Of a stretch of 64,000 bases of DNA, positions 24,692-33,357 are shown in pieces. Location of the stretch: assembly GCA_000403475.2 (NCBI GenBank), contig KE159795.1:534561-598560 (forward strand). The letters are read 5' to 3'. The DNA is from Lachnospiraceae bacterium MD308. Lineage in GTDB: Bacteria > Bacillota > Clostridia > Lachnospirales > Lachnospiraceae. Below the pieces are notes generated by a model that saw only the letters and a program-made list of their open reading frames with translations, did not search any database and was not told the origin of the DNA. The position numbers were made by a program, and so were the translations under genes. Positions within the stretch are counted from its first letter, which is position 1, and each line of letters opens with the position of its first letter.

Positions 24692-25517
24692 ATGGATTTA
24701 CAAGAGAGGGCATTTGCGCTTGCCAAGCACCTTCACGATGAAAATATTATAAAACTGGATGATCTGGATCAATTAAAAAACGAGACCTATGAGGAAATTG
24801 TCTTATTGCTCAGGAAAAAGCTGCAAGAGACCTATCCGCAGACAAAATTAAAACGCATGATGAAAAGCGTCCATTTTGCAAATGGTTTCCCGGATGAGCG
24901 CCTGAAACGGGTTGCAATCATTCTCACGGATGAAATTGAGCAATATCTGAACCTCAATAAATTCCTTGACCACGATACATCTGTTGAATTTTTTAATAAT
25001 AAAATCACCTCTGCCGATTTTGCCATAAACCCAACTTCTCTAGTCGAAGTTGCATTTGAAAGCTTATGTATCTGCAGAGGACCGAAAAAATAAAGACTTT
25101 CCCTTTTGGGATAAAGACCCGTCAAAACAAATATTTCCTTTTGCACAGTCCGGCGGAGGCGACTGGTATGGATTTTGTTTCAGCATGAAAAACGATGCGT
25201 CATTGCCCATAGTATTGATGTTCCATGACAGTGATTATGCACTGGTTGTGGCAGATAATTTGGAAGACTTTATTTTTTATAAAATGCTTATGGCTGCATT
25301 TAAAGTTGATGATGAATGCGATGACGAAACATTCAAAGCAGAATTGCAAAGAGTCTTGTCAACACATAAGAAATATCTAAAAAAAGAATATGTTAAAGTT
25401 TTAGAGCAGCTCTATGACGGGCCGATTGCGAAATTATCTGACTGTGACTTAGAAAAACTTTATATAAAAGAAACCGCTTTTACAAGATTTAATGAAGAAT
25501 TATATTGCGGAATTTAG
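24692..25517 (+). pseudogene. SUKH (SMI1/KNR4)-like immunity gene, frameshifted
   Basis: Two overlapping reading frames appear to be one gene. Frame one (24692-25093, 133 codons) starts with a good ribosome site and ends in ...FAINPTSLVEVAFES. Frame two, open from 25044 to 25517, has no ribosome site and carries the conserved part: KNKDFPFWDKDP, IFPFAQSGGGDWYGFCFS and SLPIVLMFHDSDYALVVADNLEDFIFYKML, which is SUKH-like. Removing one base between about 25045 and 25090, for example G49 or one A in the A6 run at 25084-25090, joins them into about 275 residues. It is either a pseudogene, a sequencing error or, less likely, a recoded gene. Confidence 0.7.
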
Positions 25518-25602
25518 TTACATGAATGAAAAATGTCCTGTTTCTGGTGATTAAAATTTATAAGGGCAAAAACATGAAAAAAATAATATAGGAGGCATAA
25601 TA

Positions 25603-25950
25603 ATGAAAACTACAAGCGATTTTTGGATGGCTTTGGATGAGTTGGTTTATGGCTCTGAAATCATAATTGACAGGCCGAAAGGAACTGTACATCCCCACTA
25701 TCCCGATTTTATATATAAAGTGAATTATGGATATTTGAAAAATACATCATCTATGGATGGGGATGGAATTGATGTATGGGTTGGAACGGCAAACGGGAAA
25801 TACATAGATGCAATTATGGTTATTATCGATTTATTAAAGAAAGATTCGGAAATCAAAATATTAGTTTCATGTACTGAGGAAGAAAAAGATATTATTTATC
25901 AAACTCATAATGAAACACCATACATGAAGGGAATTTTGATTCGTAGATAA
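25603..25950 (+). CDS. Short inorganic-pyrophosphatase-family protein
   Basis: The 115-residue protein aligns by eye with the first two thirds of family I soluble pyrophosphatase: IIIDRPKGTVHPHYPDFIYKVNYGYLKNTSSMDGDGIDVWVG matches the CNYGYI...DGDPVDVLV core. The Asp pair of the DGDxxDV motif is kept, while Gly replaces the usual Pro. Family members are usually about 170-180 residues; the later metal-binding Asp residues are reduced or missing. It may have another substrate or be inactive. A good AGGAGG lies 8 nt before the ATG. Base composition is AT-rich compared with flanking core genes. Confidence 0.72.
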   Translation: MKTTSDFWMALDELVYGSEIIIDRPKGTVHPHYPDFIYKVNYGYLKNTSSMDGDGIDVWVGTANGKYIDAIMVIIDLLKKDSEIKILVSCTEEEKDIIYQTHNETPYMKGILIRR

Positions 25951-26010
25951 GCAATTATTAAAAGTTGAGCAATAGTAAAAAATAATTCCTGTGGTTTAAC
26001 TCACATTCAA

Positions 26011-26056
26011 TTGTTTTTTGAACTTCATACAGCTATACTATCCATAGGATCGATCC
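26011..26056 (+). promoter_or_regulatory. Promoter and palindrome of the HTH-TPR regulator
   Basis: TTGTTT (26011-26016), 17 bp, TATACT (26034-26039). The perfect palindrome GGATCGATCC (26047-26056) covers the expected start of transcription and could be an autoregulatory site. Confidence 0.5.
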
Positions 26057-26082
26057 GGAAATCGTGAAGGAGATAGTTAAAC

Positions 26083-27120
26083 ATGACAATAGGAGATGTC
26101 ATCAAAAAACATAGAAAAAATAAAGGAATGACACAGGAGGAAATGGCTGTTTGCCTCGGCATAACTACCCCTGCTGTAAACAAATGGGAAAGAGGGAACA
26201 CACTGCCGGATATCACGTTGCTTGCACCCATTGCGCGGCTGCTTGATATTACCACAGACGAGCTTTTGTCCTTTAAGGATGAATTAACAGATAAAGAAAT
26301 TAACCAATATATATCAAATGTTCAAAAAGACTTGGAGGATAAGAGCTTCCATGAAGTGTTTACTTCTGTAAAAGAAAAAATTGAAGAATATCCAAATTGT
26401 GAAGAACTAATTGGGAAAGCGGCGCTTCTCCTTGATGCGAACCGAACAGCAACAGGACTTCCGAATAAAGAGAGTTACGATAATACGATATTCAAATGGT
26501 TCGAGAGATGTTTGCTCTCAAAAAACGAACAGATTCGTAACCAGGCGGCGGATTCGCTGTTCCATGCGTATTTTCGGAAAGAGGATTACGAAAAGGCGAA
26601 TCAATATTTAAGCTATTTCTCTCTGGAAAACCCTGAACGCAAACGCAAGGAAGCGCTTGTGAACAGTAAAACAGGAAAACAGTCGGAAGCCTATCGTGCA
26701 TACGAAGAATTGATTTTTACCGGGTATCAACACATTCAGATGACATTAAATAGTTTGCGTACTCTTTATATGGAAGATGGCGATCATGAAATGGCAAAAA
26801 AGCTTGTTGAGGTTTCTTCCTCTGCTGCGTCCGCGTTTGAAATGGGGAAATATAATGAGGTTTGTTTCGGGTTGGAAGTTGCCGCATGGGAAAAGGATGC
26901 TGCATGGACAGCACAGCTTATGCAGGATATTTTGGATGGTATCGAAACAATCGGTGATTTTGCGCAATCCAAACTTTATCAACATATGGCATTAAAAACT
27001 GTTGGCTCTGAATTTTCAGTCGTCTTAAAACAAAAACTTTTGGAATCGTTCAAAGGAGAATCATTTCATTATATGCAGGGAAATGAATACTGGGAAAAAT
27101 TGAAAAGCGGCATTTTTTGA
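26083..27120 (+). CDS. XRE-family regulator with TPR-like C-terminal domain
   Basis: Residues 1-60 form an XRE helix-turn-helix (IGDVIKKHRKNKGMTQEEMAVCLGITTPAVNKWERGNTLPDITLLAPIARLLDITTDELL). The remaining 285 residues are a series of amphipathic helices like TPR repeats (for example RNQAADSLFHAYFRKEDYEKANQYLSYF). Proteins built this way often sense a peptide or partner protein. It has its own promoter, lies downstream of the pyrophosphatase-like gene, and converges on the dlt operon. Length 345 residues. AAGGAG is 10 nt before the ATG. Targets are unknown. Confidence 0.85.
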   Translation: MTIGDVIKKHRKNKGMTQEEMAVCLGITTPAVNKWERGNTLPDITLLAPIARLLDITTDELLSFKDELTDKEINQYISNVQKDLEDKSFHEVFTSVKEKIEEYPNCEELIGKAALLLDANRTATGLPNKESYDNTIFKWFERCLLSKNEQIRNQAADSLFHAYFRKEDYEKANQYLSYFSLENPERKRKEALVNSKTGKQSEAYRAYEELIFTGYQHIQMTLNSLRTLYMEDGDHEMAKKLVEVSSSAASAFEMGKYNEVCFGLEVAAWEKDAAWTAQLMQDILDGIETIGDFAQSKLYQHMALKTVGSEFSVVLKQKLLESFKGESFHYMQGNEYWEKLKSGIF

Positions 27121-27133
27121 TTAAACTTAAAAG

Positions 27134-27157
27134 GGACAAGGCATCTGCACCTTGTCC
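27134..27157. terminator. Bidirectional terminator between the HTH-TPR gene and the dlt operon
   Basis: GGACAAGG (27134-27141) pairs with CCTTGTCC (27150-27157). On the minus strand CTTTTAAGTTT follows, fitting the end of the dlt operon; on the plus strand TCGTTCTTATTCT follows. Confidence 0.75.
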
Positions 27158-27163
27158 TCGTTC

Positions 27164-28687
27164 TTATTCTCCGCCGTCATCTTCGATAAGCGGCTGCTTC
27201 ACATGCTTCGCAGGAACGCCCTCCTGCGTCGTGTCAAAATTCACCACATCCACCACCTGGCCCAGTGTCTTATCGTACACAACGATATTAAGCCCCGGCT
27301 TGTTCACCTTGTATTCATTTTCACCTACCGTAACCAAAGTTTTTCCGCTGTGCGAAAGATCCCCGCTGACAACCCAGAAAGTATCTTCTCCCCAAGTATA
27401 AGGCTTCGTTTTAGCGACACCTGCCTTCGTCTTCTCACGGACCACCTTCTTACCGTCAAGAAGTGCAGAGTAAGCCGTTCCTTTTTCAGCGTCCGTCTTC
27501 GGAACTTTAAGCCCAAGCTCTGAAAATGCCTGCCGCTGCCTGTCTGTAAAATAACTGCCTGTCGTACCGCACACCGTGACCGCCGTGATAAAGTCCTCAT
27601 TTCCCAGAGCGCGCGCATAGTCTTCACAATCCTTAATCACCGGCAGCGTATAGGATTCCACAAGAGAATTGAACTTCACTGCCGACGCATCCCAGAATTT
27701 CCGGTTATCATCGCTCATCTTTGTCTCGAACTTATAATTCTCTTTCAGATATTTCCCCAGGAAAGAAGATGCCTTCTCACAGCCCAGGATATTAAGGTGC
27801 ATCCCCTTATCATGGGTGTCTGTCCTCCAATTCACTCCAATCTCCTCCCGGTGAAGGTTCATATCCAGGAAAGGAATCTGGTTTTCATCGGCGAACTGCT
27901 GCACTGTCTCGCCTGCCTCCGGCGACCACTGCATACTCGGCATACGTACAAGCTGGAACTTGATGCCTTTCTCCTGGCAGAGCTTTTTCATCTGCAGCAC
28001 CGCATCCGTACATTTCGGCCCGATATCAGACTTTTGCGTCTCCATCGTTCCCGGCTGCCATGCTTCGTATTTCGCTATATTCTTTTTGGAAGCCGGTCTT
28101 GTCGTCAGCTTAAGTGCCGTACCCATGAGATAATACGAGGAATCCCACGCCAGATGGAAATCCGACTGATCAAGGTCGCTCCACCTTGAATGGAACCGAA
28201 GCAGCGGGAACAGATATTCCTTCTTAGACTCCCCTGTATTTTTACAGACAGTCATAATCGCCTTAAGCTTCGTAGGCGACCAGCGAAGATAATCGATGTT
28301 CTTCCGGTTGTGCCCCTCATCCGTCTCCTCTTCGTCCAAAATCGCACCGGCCTCGTAGATAACTACTTCCGGCGTCTGGTACTTTAACGCCTCCTCCAGA
28401 TAGTAAGCGCTTATCCACGCCTTCTGCGCCGGATTGGAAAATACATACCCGGAGATGCCCTGCTCCTCCCAGATTTTAAGGGGTGAGATGCCGCAGTAGG
28501 AAAAGCTTGAGCCAAGATATATCACATCATGACTGTCCTTCTCCTGCCGGTAAAATGCCTGAACCCTCGTCTGGGTCTGGTTGCCGTAATAATTCCACTT
28601 CGGCTCCAGCACAGCAGTCAGTATACCAAATATAATGATAAAAATAAGCGATGCTGAAATCAGCTTAATCACATTTTTCCGTGTCAT
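27164..28687 (-). CDS. DltD-like SGNH protein with ILEI-type C-terminal domain
   Basis: The 507-residue protein has an N-terminal membrane anchor (KLISASLIFIIIFGILTAVL) and an extracellular SGNH-type domain with VIYLGSSFSYCG (nucleophile Ser), and later DTHDKGMHLNILG for the Asp/His. From about residue 340 a second module reads DFITAVTVCGTTGSYFTD, then KPGLNIVVYDKTLGQVV and FDT, which fits the interleukin-like EMT inducer (ILEI/FAM3) fold. Position after dltB makes it the DltD equivalent, moving D-alanine from the membrane to teichoic acid. The ATG at 28687 follows AGGAG, 10 nt after dltB. The ILEI part is not a normal DltD element. Confidence 0.8.
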   Translation of the reverse strand: MTRKNVIKLISASLIFIIIFGILTAVLEPKWNYYGNQTQTRVQAFYRQEKDSHDVIYLGSSFSYCGISPLKIWEEQGISGYVFSNPAQKAWISAYYLEEALKYQTPEVVIYEAGAILDEEETDEGHNRKNIDYLRWSPTKLKAIMTVCKNTGESKKEYLFPLLRFHSRWSDLDQSDFHLAWDSSYYLMGTALKLTTRPASKKNIAKYEAWQPGTMETQKSDIGPKCTDAVLQMKKLCQEKGIKFQLVRMPSMQWSPEAGETVQQFADENQIPFLDMNLHREEIGVNWRTDTHDKGMHLNILGCEKASSFLGKYLKENYKFETKMSDDNRKFWDASAVKFNSLVESYTLPVIKDCEDYARALGNEDFITAVTVCGTTGSYFTDRQRQAFSELGLKVPKTDAEKGTAYSALLDGKKVVREKTKAGVAKTKPYTWGEDTFWVVSGDLSHSGKTLVTVGENEYKVNKPGLNIVVYDKTLGQVVDVVNFDTTQEGVPAKHVKQPLIEDDGGE

Positions 28688-28697
28688 AGTTCTACTC

Positions 28698-30290
28698 CTA
28701 ATACTGCATATAGATAAATCCGGCCGCGTCATACCCGTGTCCATACACGCCAAATATTAACACTGTAAAGATAAGCCCAAAAGCCAGCCCCCACCGAAAA
28801 TATAGATTCTGCTCATACAACCACTCCCTGATCTTCATCCGCTCCTGGAAAATCTCCACCACAAGAAGTACCAGGCACGCAAAGACAAGCACGTAGAAAT
28901 CCGGTCGGTCAAGCCCCAGCTTATACAAGCCCTCGTTAAAAAATATCCCCACATTCTTTGCTGTGAACATGGACTTTAAGATGGTAAGGGACGCCCCAAA
29001 GTTCGGTGTGATGTAGATGACACGCCCCACAGCCACCAGAAAGAAAGTCCTTGCCATCTGGAAAAAGCTAAAGGAAGCGCACTTCTGGTTAATATGTAGC
29101 TTGTCCCCAAGCTGTACCAGCTTCCCATGGTACTCCTCTGAAAGTACCGTTAATACTCCGTGATAAAGGCCAAATACAATATACTGGGTGCCCGCCCCAT
29201 GCCATGCGCCGTTGGCAAGCCAGAGAACGATACAGGATACATGCGCCGGCAGCATCTTCGCCAGATGAAGATGCCCTTTTTTTCGCAGAGACTTTGATAC
29301 CTTCTGTGCAGTGGATGACAAGGACATTGGGTAGAACAGGTAATCTCTGAACCAAGTTCCCAGCGTCATATGCCACCGCCGCCAAAATTCCGGTATATCC
29401 TTGGAAAAATAAGGACGCTCAAAGTTGTCCACCATCTCAATGCCGAACATCTTCGCCGCTCCCCGCACGATGTCGATTCCTCCGGAGAAATCCCCGTACA
29501 TCTGGAACGCATAGGCGAACGCCGCCACCCAGAATTGCCAGCCGGAGAAATTCTGGTAATCGTAGAACACATAGTCCACCATAATCCCTGCCCGGTCAGC
29601 GATTACCATCTTTTTAAACATCCCCCACAGCATCAGATAAAAACCGTCCGTGAGATTTTTAAAATCAAATTTATGTCCGCTATAAAGTTCCGGTGAAAGC
29701 TGGCCGAACCTGGATATCGGTCCCTGGACAATCTGTGGGAAAAAGGTGATAAACAAAGCAGCTTTGAAAAAATTATGCTCCGCTGCCGCCTGTTTGCGGT
29801 ACACATCCACAAGATACCCCACCGCCTGGAAAGTATAAAAAGAGATTCCGAGCGGAAGACCAATGTGCAGAAGCGGCACAAAATTCTCTGCTCCCCCGAA
29901 AAATCTGGTGTTGATATCTGTAAAGATCAAATCCCAGAATTTCAGTGCCACAAGCATGCCCACATTAATAAGCGCCGCTGCCCAGATACATGCACGCTTC
30001 CTGCGAAGATTCTGTGCCTTCGCCGCCTTTTTATCGAGATCAAGCTCACCGGTCTTGATTCTTTTTAATTCATCCTTATACCTGAGTTCCGACTTTTCAA
30101 TAAGGATACTCAGGACATAAGTCGCGACACAGGTTATGGCGATAAATACCGACAACGTCCTGCTGCAATACACATAGAAAAAACAACTCACGACTAAAAG
30201 CCAGCGCCACTGGTACTTTTCAGACAACTGAAAATATACCACCAGGCTGGCCGCTAAAAACAGGAAAAAATTCAGTGATGTAAGACCCAT
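28698..30290 (-). CDS. dltB: DltB-like MBOAT D-alanyl transfer protein with C-terminal FxYxxY motif
   Basis: The 530-residue multi-spanning O-acyltransferase carries the MBOAT landmarks MYGDFSGGIDI, FWRRWHMTLGTWFRDYLFYP (His307) and the catalytic His364 in LANGAWHGAG. It should take D-alanine from DltC and pass it across the membrane. The protein ends in FIYMQY (525-530), which fits the FxYxxF-type motif at the end of DltX. No separate dltX is present in the operon, so the motif seems to be built into DltB here. It is 12 nt after dltC and 10 nt before the SGNH gene. Confidence 0.9.
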   Translation of the reverse strand: MGLTSLNFFLFLAASLVVYFQLSEKYQWRWLLVVSCFFYVYCSRTLSVFIAITCVATYVLSILIEKSELRYKDELKRIKTGELDLDKKAAKAQNLRRKRACIWAAALINVGMLVALKFWDLIFTDINTRFFGGAENFVPLLHIGLPLGISFYTFQAVGYLVDVYRKQAAAEHNFFKAALFITFFPQIVQGPISRFGQLSPELYSGHKFDFKNLTDGFYLMLWGMFKKMVIADRAGIMVDYVFYDYQNFSGWQFWVAAFAYAFQMYGDFSGGIDIVRGAAKMFGIEMVDNFERPYFSKDIPEFWRRWHMTLGTWFRDYLFYPMSLSSTAQKVSKSLRKKGHLHLAKMLPAHVSCIVLWLANGAWHGAGTQYIVFGLYHGVLTVLSEEYHGKLVQLGDKLHINQKCASFSFFQMARTFFLVAVGRVIYITPNFGASLTILKSMFTAKNVGIFFNEGLYKLGLDRPDFYVLVFACLVLLVVEIFQERMKIREWLYEQNLYFRWGLAFGLIFTVLIFGVYGHGYDAAGFIYMQY

Positions 30291-30302
30291 AATACTCTTT
30301 GC

Positions 30303-30536
30303 TTACTCCTCTTCCTGAAGGTTCTCGATCAGTTCAACCATCGCATCCACACAATTGAAATTCTCCGGAAGCAAATCCTGTACGTTGATAGATACATCAA
30401 ATGCGTCATTCAGCTCGCCCACTAATGAAACGATGTCAAAGGAATCAAGAATCCCATCGTCAATCAGCTTCTTCTCGTTCTCAAACTCCACATCCGGCCT
30501 AAGCTCCGTCAAAATCTCCATAATCTCTTCTCTCAT
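30303..30536 (-). CDS. dltC: D-alanyl carrier protein DltC
   Basis: This acidic carrier has 77 residues with the phosphopantetheine site DDGILDSFDIVSLV (Ser32), and the family segment FDVSINVQDLLPENFNCVDAM. It is charged with D-alanine by the adjacent DltA and presents it to DltB at the inner face of the membrane. Length and position between dltA (30 nt) and dltB (12 nt) are typical. Confidence 0.93.
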   Translation of the reverse strand: MREEIMEILTELRPDVEFENEKKLIDDGILDSFDIVSLVGELNDAFDVSINVQDLLPENFNCVDAMVELIENLQEEE

Positions 30537-30566
30537 TTTTCTTCTTCCTTTCTGTACTCTGATTTA

Positions 30567-32123
30567 TTACTGGTCACAGCGAACTGTAACGTAATTCTCC
30601 CGCAGATATGTACGGTCAATTTTATTATTCTTATTCATGGGCAGCTTTTCAAAGTAGTAAAGCTTATTGGGGAACATGTATTTCGGAAGCTTCTTTCCCA
30701 AAGCCTTTAATACTTCTTTATCACAAGGGGCATCCGCCTGGTAAAACATGAGAATCTTCCCCTCCGCCTTATCATAGATACACACTGCCGCCGACAGGAC
30801 GTCAAGAGAGTTAGCCGCCGCCTCAACCTCCCCAAGCTCAATTCTATGTCCCATATGTTTGATCTGATCATCTTTTCTGGAAAGAAAGATAAGCTCACCC
30901 TCATCATTATACTTTCCAATGTCTCCGGTACGGTAAATACGCTCTGGATATACATGATTCAACGGATTCTGACAGAAGCTCTCCGCCGTCTTTTCTTCAT
31001 TGTTATAATATCCAAGGGCAAGACTTGTACCTCTGACGCAGATTTCTCCCGCCGTATGCTTTTCTTTCACCGGCTTGTCCCCGTCAAGCAAAAATACGCC
31101 GGAATTCTTAAAGGGAATCCCTATCGGAAGCGTCTCCTCGTCCGCGAAAGGCCGCTTTACTTTATAATATGTACAATTACACGTAATCTCTGTCGGACCG
31201 TACAGATTCACATACTGCACATCCGGCAGGTACCTTCTCCAGTAATTGAGCACCTTATTGTGCATCACTTCCCCGGAAAACATAGCCGTCTTTAAATACT
31301 CCGGAAGTTCTCCGGTAAATGCATTCAGGTTCTCAATGATCCGAAGCGCTGACACCGCCCAGATAATCGTGTTAATCCGTTTCTCATTCATAAACGTGAT
31401 GAGCTTCGCCGGAAATGAAAACATCACCTTCGGAATCACATACATAGTAGCCCCGTTTTTAATCGTCGAGTAGATATCCTTCACCGACACGTCAAAATCA
31501 AAGGGCGCCTGGTTTCCGAATATACAATCCTCCGAAAACGCAAACTCTTCTTTAAAATTATCAATCAAATCAATCACAGACCGATGACTGACCAGCACAC
31601 CTTTCGGAACCCCCGTGGAACCGGAAGTAAAGATGGCATATAAAGGATCTGTATCTAACGCGGTTCTACGCACACGGTCAAGTGCTTTTTCCTGCTCTTC
31701 GCTGAGATTAAAATCCTTACCTGACGCAAGAATCTCAGCTAACACGGCAAGCTTATCCTCCATATCCATCTGTGCAAGAATCCGCTTATCCTTCTCCTCC
31801 CCCAGAATCACCGCGGGATTCAATGTATGAAGAATCAACTCAATTCTCGCTGCCGGCATCTGCCGGTCAATGGGCACATAAAAATCTCCGCTATAGACCA
31901 CCCCGAAAAAACCGGTCAGACTGGCAATCGAACGGTCGATAAATATAGCTACTGGTGCACACCCGCCTTCGGCCTCCCTGCGCTCAAGAAGACATGCCCC
32001 GAGAAACCGAGCCTGTCTGATTAGTTCCCCGTAGGTAATCGATGATCTATCATCTGCAAAAACAACCTTATCCGGAAAATTCGCGCCGGATTCCTCCAGA
32101 TATTCTAATATATTTCTCTGCAT
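30567..32123 (-). CDS. dltA: D-alanine--D-alanyl carrier protein ligase DltA
   Basis: The 518-residue adenylate-forming enzyme shows the A-domain motifs in order: DPLYAIFTSGSTGVPKGVLVSHRSV (A3), NLYGPTEITC (A5), YRTGDIGKYNDEGELIFLSRKDDQIKHMGHRIELGEVE (A7/A8), and the C-terminal Lys in NKNNKIDRTYL. It activates D-alanine with ATP and loads DltC. The ATG at 32123 is preferred (GAGG 6 nt upstream); a GTG directly before it would be too close. First gene of the operon, with a near-consensus promoter at 32160-32188. Specificity for D-alanine is inferred from the operon. Confidence 0.92.
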   Translation of the reverse strand: MQRNILEYLEESGANFPDKVVFADDRSSITYGELIRQARFLGACLLERREAEGGCAPVAIFIDRSIASLTGFFGVVYSGDFYVPIDRQMPAARIELILHTLNPAVILGEEKDKRILAQMDMEDKLAVLAEILASGKDFNLSEEQEKALDRVRRTALDTDPLYAIFTSGSTGVPKGVLVSHRSVIDLIDNFKEEFAFSEDCIFGNQAPFDFDVSVKDIYSTIKNGATMYVIPKVMFSFPAKLITFMNEKRINTIIWAVSALRIIENLNAFTGELPEYLKTAMFSGEVMHNKVLNYWRRYLPDVQYVNLYGPTEITCNCTYYKVKRPFADEETLPIGIPFKNSGVFLLDGDKPVKEKHTAGEICVRGTSLALGYYNNEEKTAESFCQNPLNHVYPERIYRTGDIGKYNDEGELIFLSRKDDQIKHMGHRIELGEVEAAANSLDVLSAAVCIYDKAEGKILMFYQADAPCDKEVLKALGKKLPKYMFPNKLYYFEKLPMNKNNKIDRTYLRENYVTVRCDQ

Positions 32124-32159
32124 CACGCACCTCTTTTATCTTGCAAACTTCATTAAAAC

Positions 32160-32188
32160 ATTTTAATAAACTGCAGGTAAAATGTCAA
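32160..32188 (-). promoter_or_regulatory. Promoter of the dlt operon
   Basis: On the minus strand a perfect TTGACA (32188-32183), 17 bp, then TAAAAT (32165-32160). It lies between the YtvI stop and dltA. No BlaI dyad is nearby. Confidence 0.85.
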
Positions 32189-32202
32189 TTGCTTTCCGTA
32201 AA

Positions 32203-33354
32203 TCATTTATCATTCTCTCTAAGGCTCAGCACCCCTTCCGCCAGTATCCTCACATCGTCCAGAATATAATCAAATGCACCAGCCTTATAAAGATTGATAA
32301 CGATCAATCCCACCGGAACCGCAAAAATCATTCCAAATAAGCCGCCTGTCCTGTAACCGACAAAAAGAAATACCAGCGTAAGCAATGGATTCATCCCAAG
32401 GCTGTCTCCTACTAACTTCGGCTGAATAAGCTGCCGGACAAGCTGCGTCACTCCATAGAGCACCAAAAGCCCCACCGTCATCTTGTAATTGCCTACGAGA
32501 AACTTATAGACTGCCCACGGCAGAAGCGCTGTTCCCGTCCCAAAAAAGGGGAGAAAGTCTAAAAAAGCAATCAGAATTGCCAGAAGAAATATAAAATTCA
32601 CATCCAGCAGCATAAACCCGATTACCAGCATCAAAAAGACCACTGCCATAATCTTAAACTGTGCCTTAAAATAGCCTCCCACTGCATATTTGAGATTATC
32701 GCATACCATGGTCATCCTTCTGACAATCGGATCTGGCGTAATCCGCTTCGCCTGCCTGAGCACCTCATCTCTGTCCGCAATAAAAAAATAAGCAGAAATA
32801 AAAGTCACAATAGTTGAAACAAGCATAGATGGTATTCCCTTAGCAAACCTTCCGGCAGCCGTCACCGTAGGTCTGCTGATATTCTCCACAATGCCGTCCA
32901 TCTGAGTATCGAGCTTTAGAAGCACCGTTCCTAAAGCCTCCCTGACTCCTTGCGGCAATCTCTTCTGAATACCCTGCATCCCTTCCCCAATCTCCTGAAA
33001 GCCTGCCTCCAAATCTTTGTACATAGTCGGTATATCCCAGAGCAATGTCTGAATCTCCCTGCCAAGGGCAACAGCCATAAGATAGATGAGCAGCACAATC
33101 CCCCCAAGGACGCCGATAATAATCAATGCCGAGCCAAGCTTCCGCATAATCTTTACCTTTTTCTCAAGCAGAGTCACCAGCGGCGCCGCAATGGATGAAA
33201 TCAGCCATCCAATCACAAAAGGCATAAAAAACAGCAGCAGCCGATATCCGGCAACAAGAAACAGCACTGTGCCCGACAAGCTGAACGCCAGGCTTACAAT
33301 TACTTTCCAGTATGGTCTTGTATCTCCGATCTTTTCTTTGAAATCCATATCCAT
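32203..33354 (-). CDS. AI-2E/YtvI-type membrane permease
   Basis: The 383-residue protein has about eight membrane segments in the AI-2E transporter family arrangement: paired helices at each end, a long soluble stretch in the middle (EIQTLLWDIPTMYKDLEAGF to VENISRPTVTAAGRF), and the typical IAFLDFLPFFGTGTALLPWAVYKFL and QLIQPKLVGDSLGMNPLLTL. Spore formers carry this type as YtvI, with a sporulation-linked role that is poorly defined. It starts 3 nt after engB's stop, so it is in that operon. Confident on family, not on substrate. Confidence 0.85.
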   Translation of the reverse strand: MDMDFKEKIGDTRPYWKVIVSLAFSLSGTVLFLVAGYRLLLFFMPFVIGWLISSIAAPLVTLLEKKVKIMRKLGSALIIIGVLGGIVLLIYLMAVALGREIQTLLWDIPTMYKDLEAGFQEIGEGMQGIQKRLPQGVREALGTVLLKLDTQMDGIVENISRPTVTAAGRFAKGIPSMLVSTIVTFISAYFFIADRDEVLRQAKRITPDPIVRRMTMVCDNLKYAVGGYFKAQFKIMAVVFLMLVIGFMLLDVNFIFLLAILIAFLDFLPFFGTGTALLPWAVYKFLVGNYKMTVGLLVLYGVTQLVRQLIQPKLVGDSLGMNPLLTLVFLFVGYRTGGLFGMIFAVPVGLIVINLYKAGAFDYILDDVRILAEGVLSLRENDK

Positions 33355-33357
33355 ATA

